Shown here piece by piece: positions 14,148-19,291 of a stretch of DNA of 19,291 nt; position 1 is the first letter of the stretch; each line of letters starts with the position of its first letter. The DNA is taken from NCBI GenBank assembly GCA_038240295.1, contig JBBSDW010000053.1, forward strand, positions 1 to 19,291. Reading direction: 5' to 3'. The position numbers and the translations under genes were made by a program. The notes below the pieces were generated by a model. That model saw only the letters and a list, made by a program, of their open reading frames with translations, searched no databases and was not told the DNA's origin. This DNA is from JABDDM01 sp038240295. GTDB taxonomy: Bacteria; Bacteroidota; Ignavibacteria; Palsa-1295.

Positions 14148-14720
14148 TTATTTCAGCACTTCGATCTTCATGACCGGATGAAGTTCGCGGGCATTTGGGG
14201 CTGCGCCTTCTTGTGGGATCATGTGCTTCTCGTCAAAAAATCCGATGCCCTCGAGGTGGAGGTGCGCCGGTTTTGGCAGCCAGTGCATTCGGGCTTGCGG
14301 TTCGCCGATGAGGCTATCGATCTGCGCACGAGCAGCAATAAATCTTGATGCAAACGGAGAATCCTTCGCTTCGGGACCGGCTGCGTTTGGGATCTCTGCG
14401 ATCATCGTTGCTTTTGAATATGGCGAACGAATGACAAGATGATAATCACCGTCGGTCTCCTCTTTGACGCCGAGCAGGTAGGCATTGAATCCATAGAGCG
14501 TTCGCTCTTCTTTGCATCGCGCGGTTTCCGCGCTGATCGGAGGCCGCCGAAGGCTATCTTGAAATTCGATGCTTGAATGCACCGCTACCTTACACTCGAG
14601 CGTGTTCGTATCGCAGTCGCAGACCGTCTTCACGAGCCACCGCTCGGTCTGTTTCTCGTGTTTGAAAATAGCGCCGAGCGCGAGCGGAATGAAGAGCGCT
14701 GCGAAAATAATTGCTGGCAT
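14148..14720 (-). CDS. Exported protein of unknown function with GxGFFDxxH/ELHPV C-terminal motif
   Basis: A 190-residue protein. The N-terminal MPAIIFAALFIPLALGAIF is a signal peptide or membrane anchor. A short cysteine-containing stretch follows (TVCDCDTNTLEC), then a mixed region including FNAYLLGVKEETDGDYHLVI. The C-terminus reads LPKPAHLHLEGIGFFDEKH and then APNARELHPVMKIEVL. I recall secreted proteins of unknown role ending in G-x-GFFD-x-x-H...APN-x-x-ELHPV-x-x-I, so it probably belongs to that family; the His/Asp/Glu conservation would fit metal binding or catalysis, but that is inference. The ATG at 14720 places the signal sequence at the N-terminus; longer frames upstream run through a hairpin. 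It may be co-transcribed with the lipoprotein gene upstream. Confidence 0.78.
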   Translation of the reverse strand: MPAIIFAALFIPLALGAIFKHEKQTERWLVKTVCDCDTNTLECKVAVHSSIEFQDSLRRPPISAETARCKEERTLYGFNAYLLGVKEETDGDYHLVIRSPYSKATMIAEIPNAAGPEAKDSPFASRFIAARAQIDSLIGEPQARMHWLPKPAHLHLEGIGFFDEKHMIPQEGAAPNARELHPVMKIEVLK

Positions 14721-14750
14721 AAAAGAAAAGAATGCAGCCTCAGAGCTGCA
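14721..14750 (-). terminator. Hairpin and T-rich tract directly before the 14720 start
   Basis: On the minus strand TGCAGC (14750-14745) and GCTGCA (14738-14733) form a 6-bp stem with a 6-nt loop, followed by ATTCTTTTCTTTT up to the ATG of the next gene. It could terminate the lipoprotein transcript. The T-tract is interrupted, so read-through is likely. Confidence 0.4.
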
Positions 14751-14805
14751 TGTCAGATAACGACTTCGGTTCGCAGTCGTTCCAGAGATTCGGTTGATTG
14801 CCCTC

Positions 14806-15321
14806 TCATTGATCCGTCCAGGTAACGTTCTGGAAAACTCCGTTAGTGATGGTCTTCTGATTGAGCGCAGTGTTGACAGCATTGAAATAGAAGGTGCCGG
14901 AGATCACTTTGTTGACCGTATCGAACGTCGTTACAGTCGCGACGCCCGCATTGAAACCTGCCGTTGCCCAATATTGGTCACTCTGTGAGCCGGTACGATA
15001 GATACCTTGATTTGAAATGCCCAACGTATCGACTCCTTTACCGAAATGCGTAAGATTGATGGTTAGTACCTGCTGGTCGGTCGTGCTGTTGACCTTCGTG
15101 CCGGCAATGGTGATCGTGCCGAGTGAAAGTTTACGGACGGCTGTAGCGCCCCCGGTCACGAGCGGGATCGAGGTACTTTGCCAGTAACTGCCATCAATCG
15201 TTGCGGACATAGAATTGTCAGGTACGCTGGTCGTGTTTGTGGGCGCAGTTGTTGAGTTGCAGCCGAATAACGATAGCGAAGAAAGAAGAACAATCGAGAA
15301 GATGCGTAGACGTTTATTCAT
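14806..15321 (-). CDS. Lipoprotein, DUF6252-like
   Basis: A 171-residue protein. MNKRLRIFSIVLLSSLSLFG ends at a lipobox (LFG/C, Cys21), so it is lipidated and membrane-attached. A Thr/Ser/Asn-rich linker leads into a beta-rich domain: SATIDGSYWQSTSI near the start, LSLGTITIAGTK in the middle and GTFYFNAVNTALNQKTITNG near the end. This matches the layout I recall for a Bacteroidota family of small lipoproteins (DUF6252), whose function is unknown. The ATG at 15321 fits the signal peptide. It is transcribed away from the epimerase gene, with an 87-bp shared upstream region. Confidence 0.82.
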   Translation of the reverse strand: MNKRLRIFSIVLLSSLSLFGCNSTTAPTNTTSVPDNSMSATIDGSYWQSTSIPLVTGGATAVRKLSLGTITIAGTKVNSTTDQQVLTINLTHFGKGVDTLGISNQGIYRTGSQSDQYWATAGFNAGVATVTTFDTVNKVISGTFYFNAVNTALNQKTITNGVFQNVTWTDQ

Positions 15322-15408
15322 AGTTCAAGTTAACAAACTTTCATTCGAGACTAAAATCCTATTCGCGCCGTTTAGGAACGACATGAGATTGCAAAAAACA
15401 GGCCCAAG

Positions 15409-16446
15409 ATGACCGAAGTTACCGTCGAGAAAATTTCTGCCTATTATCTCCCGATCCCGCTGGTCGATCCGTTCGTGCTCTCGCTGCGCAGTGCCACCAA
15501 CGCGAATCTCGTTCGCTATGAGCTGCAATGCTCCAATGGAAAGACCTATTTGGGTGAGTCAGTGCCCGTGCAATATGTGACAGGGGAGACGGTGGAGTCA
15601 GTGTTGGCGCTTGTACCCGCGATCGAATCAAAAATGATTGGCGCTGCGATCGAGGCGCCGGAAGTGATGATGGCTGGATTGCAATCGCTGCTTGTGAATG
15701 ACCCGGCAGCGCGCGCTGGAATCGAGATCGCACTGTCGAATGCATATTCCGATATTGAAGGGACATCGCTTTGGCAAATGCTTGGTGCCCACTCACGCGA
15801 ACTTGTGACGGATGTAACGCTATCGAAAGTCGAGAACGTCGTAGAGGTCGCTTCGAGATATTATACCGAGGGCTTTCGGATCTTCAAGCTCAAAGTTGGC
15901 AGTAAGGATGTTCGCGATGATATCAATCGGATCCTCGAACTTCGCAAGAAATTTCCCGATACAACAATGCGGCTGGATGCGAATCAAGCTTTCGATCAGG
16001 AGTCGGCATTGAGATTTATTTCTGCACTTGAGAAAGAAAAGATCTTCGTCGAAATGATCGAGCAGCCCGTCCCGAAAGAAGCGATCGATCAACTTGCGTT
16101 TGTCGCAGAGCGCAGCCCATTCCCGATCATCGCCGACGAAGCATGTCGTACGATCGCGGACGCAGAAGCCATTCTGCAGACGGCGGTGCACGGCGTCAAT
16201 GTAAAAGTAATGAAGTGCGGACTCTATCAATCCGTCGCGATAGCGAAGCTCGCGAAAGCCTCGAATACAAAGTTGATGATGGGCTGTATGCTCGAATCGA
16301 CGGTTGGCATCGCAGCGGGCGCGTCGATCGCAGCCGGCCTTGGTGGTTTTGATTACATCGATCTCGACGGCCATTTCCTCCTCGCCGAGCGCCCGGAATC
16401 TGAACAATTTTCGAGTGTCGGGCCGTTGATTCGAATGGCTGGTTGA
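15409..16446 (+). CDS. Dipeptide epimerase (L-Ala-D/L-Glu epimerase type, enolase superfamily)
   Basis: A 345-residue enzyme of the mandelate-racemase branch of the enolase superfamily. It epimerises a residue of dipeptides; the best-known members convert L-Ala-D-Glu from peptidoglycan turnover. An N-terminal capping domain (1-125) precedes the barrel. The catalytic lysine pair motif is KLKVG (K160, K162). The metal ligands are D190 (RLDANQAF), E218 (MIEQP) and D243 (IADEA). The second lysine is in NVKVMKCG (K266/K269). MMGCMLESTVG (290-300) and DLDGHFLL (318-325) form the substrate-specificity region of dipeptide epimerases. The exact dipeptide cannot be told from sequence alone. The ATG at 15409 has no Shine-Dalgarno. 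A PBP gene in the same window is at most a loose link to murein metabolism. Confidence 0.92.
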   Translation: MTEVTVEKISAYYLPIPLVDPFVLSLRSATNANLVRYELQCSNGKTYLGESVPVQYVTGETVESVLALVPAIESKMIGAAIEAPEVMMAGLQSLLVNDPAARAGIEIALSNAYSDIEGTSLWQMLGAHSRELVTDVTLSKVENVVEVASRYYTEGFRIFKLKVGSKDVRDDINRILELRKKFPDTTMRLDANQAFDQESALRFISALEKEKIFVEMIEQPVPKEAIDQLAFVAERSPFPIIADEACRTIADAEAILQTAVHGVNVKVMKCGLYQSVAIAKLAKASNTKLMMGCMLESTVGIAAGASIAAGLGGFDYIDLDGHFLLAERPESEQFSSVGPLIRMAG

Positions 16447-16475
16447 GCATCTGTTAGACTTTTCTGGACGCTGGT

Positions 16476-17180
16476 ATGATAAAAAAGGCTTTTTTCGATC
16501 GCGATTTTTTCACTTGTTGTAACGCTCGGCTTCGGGATGACGGTGCACGCTCAAGGTGCGGGGACAGATGAATATGTGGTCGGCCTCGGTCGGGATCCGG
16601 TGCCGCTGCATAACATAATCTCGTTTGTGCAATACCCGGCAGCGGCGATCGATAGCAATTGGGAGGGGAAGAGCGCTGTGCTTGCGTTGGTTGATCTTAC
16701 GGGGCACGTACGCAAGGTCAAACTCGATGAATCTTCAGGTCACGCGGTTCTCGATACCGCGGCATTGCGTGCTGTTGTTCAGTCTACATACACTCCAGCG
16801 ACCAGCCTCGGAGAGCCTGTGGCGATGTGGTTTCGCGTTCTAATTTCATTCAAGATTTCGGATTCGGTTCGAACGCATTTAGCAGAAACGCTGAATGAAA
16901 TGGATGCGGATCCCGAACCGCTCATTCCACTTCAATCTCTTGTGGCTTATCCCCCCGAGCAATTAAGCAACATTGGGAAGGGAAAACGATCATACCTGGA
17001 CTTATCGATACGTCAGGAAATGTAATCAAGACCGTCGTCGAGCAAAGTTCTGGTCACATCATTTTGGACAAGGCCGCACAGGAAGCAACGGCACACACTA
17101 AGTTTAGACCTGCGTTAATGAATGGTAAGCCTATAAGGGTATGGTTGGAAGCGCCATTTGGTTTCAACGGGCATCCTTAG
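16476..17180 (+). pseudogene. Exported protein with two TonB-C-like domains, broken by two frameshifts
   Basis: The ATG at 16476 reads MIKKAF in frame 3. The rest of a perfect signal peptide (SIAIFSLVVTLGFGMTVHAQ) continues in frame 1 after one extra base in the A6 (16481-16486) or T6 (16490-16495) run. Frame 1 then encodes a TonB-C-like domain (YPAAAIDSNWEGK, then SSGHAVLDTAALRAVV, to about 16860). A second domain begins as LVAYPP, and at the C6 run (16951-16956) one base is missing. Frame 3 takes over with AIKQHWEGKTIIPGLIDTSG and SSGHIILDKAAQEATAHTKF and stops at 17180. Restored, the protein would have about 234 residues. Without repair the frame from 16537 makes 162 residues with no signal peptide. 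It is either a pseudogene, a phase-variable gene or two sequencing errors. Confidence 0.8.
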
Positions 17181-17191
17181 CAGATCTGCTA
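17178..17191. repeat. 14-bp perfect palindrome containing both convergent stop codons
   Basis: TAGCAGATCTGCTA is its own reverse complement. Its first three bases are the stop of the TonB-C-like gene, and its last three, read on the minus strand, are the stop of the RNase H gene. It could act as a small bidirectional hairpin, though its length is too short for strong termination. Confidence 0.7.
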
Positions 17192-17671
17192 CGATGCCAC
17201 ATCGTCATGTTGCGGATTCCTCGCAGCTTCCACTGCGAGCACATCGCAGCGTTCGTTCTCAACATCTCCTGAGTGGCCGCGTGTCCACTTGAATGTGACC
17301 TGGTGGCGCACAAGTTCTGGTATGAGCAGTTTCCAAAGATCGATATTGAGCACCGGCTTTTTATCCGACTTTTTCCAGCCCTTTGCCTGCCAGTTTTTCA
17401 GCCAGCCCTTTTCGATCGCGTGAACGACGTATTGCGAATCGCTAAAGAGTGTGACGTTGCAAGCCCGCTTGAGCGACTGCAGCGACGCGATCACCCCGCG
17501 CAATTCCATCCGGTTATTGGTCGTTCTCGTGTAGCCTTCCGAAAGCTCAAGTCTGCGGCCGCCCTCATCCATGAGCACGACGCCGTAGCCGCCCGGTCCC
17601 GGATTTCCGGAACAAGCTCCGTCAGTGTAGATCGTTACGTGTGGCTTTGGTGAGCTAGCTGTGTCAGGCAC
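17189..17671 (-). CDS. rnhA: Ribonuclease HI
   Basis: The enzyme cuts the RNA strand of RNA-DNA hybrids (R-loops, primers) with two metal ions. The 160-residue length fits type 1 enzymes. All catalytic residues are visible in the numbering from the GTG at 17671: D17 (YTDGACSGNPGPGG), E56 (NRMELRGV), D78 (LFSDSQYV), H133 (TRGHSG) and D143 (ERCDVLA). I chose the GTG because the longer open frame only extends inside the upstream phosphoesterase gene. It overlaps that gene's stop as GTGCCTGA, so translation is probably coupled. There is no ATG between this point and the first motif. Confidence 0.94.
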   Translation of the reverse strand: MPDTASSPKPHVTIYTDGACSGNPGPGGYGVVLMDEGGRRLELSEGYTRTTNNRMELRGVIASLQSLKRACNVTLFSDSQYVVHAIEKGWLKNWQAKGWKKSDKKPVLNIDLWKLLIPELVRHQVTFKWTRGHSGDVENERCDVLAVEAARNPQHDDVAS

Positions 17672-18656
17672 GAGTAGAAAGGTTAGGCAGTGTGGGCTGG
17701 CGGGTGAGTGTGATCTTCGTGATCTCGGGCGGGCAGTTGATCCTGATCGGCAAGCCAACGACGCCGAGACCGCGCGATACATAGAGTTGTGTCGCACTCT
17801 CGCTTTGCTTAGGCAAATACCTGCCTTCGACAAAATGGGAAGCGATCGTGCTCAGCGAGAGCACGCTATCGCCAATGCGGCCGAACACGATCTGACCGCC
17901 ATGCGTATGGCCAGAGAGCATCAAGCCGACGTTCGTCTTTGCGAACGATTCAAATTCGTATGGCTTATGACAAAGCAGGATCGCAGCTTCGGGACGGTCG
18001 ATGCCTTTGTAGGCAGCTTCGATATGTGAGGCCCGCTTCCCACCAATATATTGCTCGACTTCTGCGGCATCTTCATCGTCGACGCCGATCAGAAAAATTT
18101 TTTGCCCATCTTTTTCGATCGCGAAATTCTCGTTGCGAAGCATCTTCAATCCGATCTCCTCCGAAGCTTTTGTGACGGCATCGACGCCGCAGTAATAATC
18201 GTGATTGCCCGTGCAGCAGAAAACGCCGTACGGTGCTTTGAGGTTGCTCATCGCTTCGGCAAATGGTGGGATCTCGTTATGATGTGATGTCACAAAATCG
18301 CCCGGCATGACGATCGCGTCCGAGCCAAGTCCATTGATAAGCTTGACAACTTTTTTAAGATCGTCCGTGAGCATGAACGGACTCGAATGGATGTCACTTG
18401 CAAGCGTAAGCGTAAAGCCTTCGAAGGCGGGCGGCAGCGCTGGCATCGAGAACGTCCGGTGCGTGATCTCGACATCGCCGCGCGTTGTGATCCCGTGCAT
18501 ACATCCGGCAAGTGCAAAACCGGACAATCCGACGATGCCCGTATAAACAAATTTGCGGCGAGTCAGCAGCGTCGAGCTTCCCGAAGGATGAATCGAGGCT
18601 TGAATCGATGATTCAGGTTGAAGCGCAGACTCGGATTGTAAATTAAATTCCTCCAT
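17664..18656 (-). CDS. Exported metallophosphoesterase (calcineurin-like, YkuE/YaeI type)
   Basis: A 330-residue enzyme. After a Ser/Gln/Glu-rich N-terminus of about 30 residues comes TRRKFVYTGIVGLSGFALAG/C. This combines a twin-arginine motif (R33-R34) with a hydrophobic stretch and a lipobox-like cysteine (C52), so it is likely exported by Tat and perhaps lipidated. The phosphoesterase motifs are D88-x-H90 (SDIHS), GD (119-120), GNHD (140-143), H220 (LLCHKP) and GHTHGG (239-244), which build a dinuclear metal site. Members of this group hydrolyse phosphodiesters or pyrophosphates of lipid precursors, but the substrate here is unknown. The ATG at 18656 overlaps the preceding gene's stop (TGATG). 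Its 3' end overlaps rnhA. Confidence 0.92.
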   Translation of the reverse strand: MEEFNLQSESALQPESSIQASIHPSGSSTLLTRRKFVYTGIVGLSGFALAGCMHGITTRGDVEITHRTFSMPALPPAFEGFTLTLASDIHSSPFMLTDDLKKVVKLINGLGSDAIVMPGDFVTSHHNEIPPFAEAMSNLKAPYGVFCCTGNHDYYCGVDAVTKASEEIGLKMLRNENFAIEKDGQKIFLIGVDDEDAAEVEQYIGGKRASHIEAAYKGIDRPEAAILLCHKPYEFESFAKTNVGLMLSGHTHGGQIVFGRIGDSVLSLSTIASHFVEGRYLPKQSESATQLYVSRGLGVVGLPIRINCPPEITKITLTRQPTLPNLSTRA

Positions 18657-19090
18657 CAAACTTTGGATGTTGTTTTGGGCGTCGTGACGTTCCATTGATA
18701 GCCATCTGATGGCGTTTTGAGTGCGCCGGCGGCGCGAGTGCCGGACGCAAACTTCTGGTCGCCCCAGCGAGCGCGGATCTTTCGGTATAGTACTTGCGGC
18801 GTAAGAATAACCGCCCACATGAGCATGATAGCTTGCCAGACGGTGAAGGGATAGAAGAGAAACTTTGTATAAATGACCGGATCTGCCGTGAGGTGCTTGC
18901 GCAGGAAGAGTAGCACGAACGGGAACTCCATCGTGATGAAGACGATCGCCGCGAGGCGGATCAATCGGGCCGCGCGTGCGCCGAAATCCTTTTTAAGGGT
19001 TCGCCGAAGCTGCGTGAAGACGAAATAGTGTAACGACGTCGAAAGAAGGGTTACACCTAAGAAGAAAAAGAGATACGATTTTGCTGGCAT
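18656..19090 (-). CDS. Integral membrane protein coupled to the metallophosphoesterase
   Basis: A 144-residue protein with three to four membrane segments: SYLFFFLGVTLLSTSLHYFV (about 5-24), LIRLAAIVFITMEFPFVLLF (about 43-62), and a long hydrophobic stretch from FLFYPFTVWQAIMLMWAVIL to about residue 110. A soluble, positively charged tail follows. In many bacteria the metallophosphoesterase downstream is preceded by such a membrane domain in the same polypeptide; here they are separate genes sharing TGATG. The partner therefore probably forms its membrane anchor or a substrate channel; this is inference. The ATG at 19090 has no Shine-Dalgarno. Confidence 0.8.
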   Translation of the reverse strand: MPAKSYLFFFLGVTLLSTSLHYFVFTQLRRTLKKDFGARAARLIRLAAIVFITMEFPFVLLFLRKHLTADPVIYTKFLFYPFTVWQAIMLMWAVILTPQVLYRKIRARWGDQKFASGTRAAGALKTPSDGYQWNVTTPKTTSKV

Positions 19091-19206
19091 TAAACGCAGA
19101 ACGAACTACAGAGACTCAAAAACCACCGGCCGCACGCATCTGTTCACTTGACGGCTGAAATTAGCGAAGGGCTTATATTCGTATCCCAGACTTCAAACGA
19201 TCATTC

Positions 19207-19291
19207 ATGCAAGAAGGCGCACCCGAAGCATCTCAGTCAGGCTACACACCGAGCAACACGGGTCCGAATTCCACTCCGGAGCCTCAACGCA
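19207..19291 (+). CDS. N-terminus of an unrecognised protein, continuing past the window
   Basis: From the ATG at 19207 the frame stays open to the window end (28 complete codons). The translation, MQEGAPEASQSGYTPSNTGP onward, is rich in Pro, Ser, Gly, Glu and Thr and looks disordered. No family can be named. A TATATTCG (19174-19181), one mismatch from the TAnnTTTG promoter element, lies 25 nt upstream, and the 116-bp divergent spacer to the membrane-protein gene is large enough to hold a promoter. Confidence 0.5.
   Translation, partial: MQEGAPEASQSGYTPSNTGPNSTPEPQR

Noticed and set aside
18657..18818. N-terminal extension of the metallophosphoesterase upstream of 18656
   Set aside because: The extra 54 residues lie inside the membrane-protein gene in another frame and look random. 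The TGATG junction gives a natural start.
19148..19181. E. coli-like promoter TTGACG ... TATATT before the last gene
   Set aside because: The spacing (20 nt) is wrong for a sigma-70 promoter of that type, so it was mentioned only as a weak TAnnTTTG-like element in the gene entry.
1..19291. Search for a defence system, prophage, secondary-metabolite cluster, tRNA or rRNA
   Set aside because: All clear genes belong to housekeeping, envelope or transcription families. I found no nuclease/helicase/toxin clusters, no integrase other than the IS3 remnant, and no cloverleaf or rRNA motifs by eye.

Overview
The window is ordinary chromosomal DNA of a bacterium. It probably belongs to the Bacteroidota/Chlorobi/Ignavibacteria/Kapabacteria side of the FCB group. 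That placement is an inference from four things: a deoxynucleoside-kinase-type dNK gene, PorT-like outer-membrane barrels and a DUF6252-like lipoprotein; the lack of a Shine-Dalgarno sequence before nearly every start codon; a TAnnTTTG-type promoter candidate upstream of rho; and a Rho without a large N-terminal insert. I could not test this by database search.

Layout. Positions 1-445 hold the 3' end of a deoxynucleoside kinase. Positions about 471-1612 hold a decayed IS3-family element on the minus strand, with imperfect terminal inverted repeats, several frameshifts, an internal deletion and a reconstructable microinversion of about 110 bp inside orfA. Next come rplO (L15) and secY, cut off from the usual neighbours of the spc ribosomal operon. 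Between secY and map lies an A/T-richer segment with one unrecognised, probably broken gene, flanked by two nearly identical terminator-like hairpins. The second hairpin ends 14 nt before the map start codon. map overlaps by one base with a fused GNAT acetyltransferase-FolC gene. After about 500 bp without a gene comes rho with a possible 52-residue follower, then a strong hairpin terminator shared with the convergent class A penicillin-binding protein gene.

From 11.4 kb onward the window holds a long palindromic extragenic repeat; an ECF-type sigma factor followed by a small membrane protein with the only strong Shine-Dalgarno seen; two outer-membrane barrel genes diverging from a 22-bp gap; a secreted protein of unknown function; a lipoprotein; an L-Ala-D/L-Glu-type dipeptide epimerase; and a two-domain TonB-C-like secreted protein broken by two frameshifts at homopolymers. 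On the minus strand a tightly overlapping set follows: membrane protein, Tat/lipoprotein metallophosphoesterase, RNase HI. The window ends in the first codons of another plus-strand gene.

The genes are mainly housekeeping: translation and secretion (L15, SecY, MetAP), folate polyglutamylation, transcription termination, cell-wall synthesis and possible murein-peptide recycling. I see no CRISPR array, tRNA, rRNA, prophage or recognisable defence system. The observations most worth following are the GNAT-FolC fusion, the duplicated hairpins around map, the microinverted IS3 orfA and the homopolymer-broken TonB-C gene.
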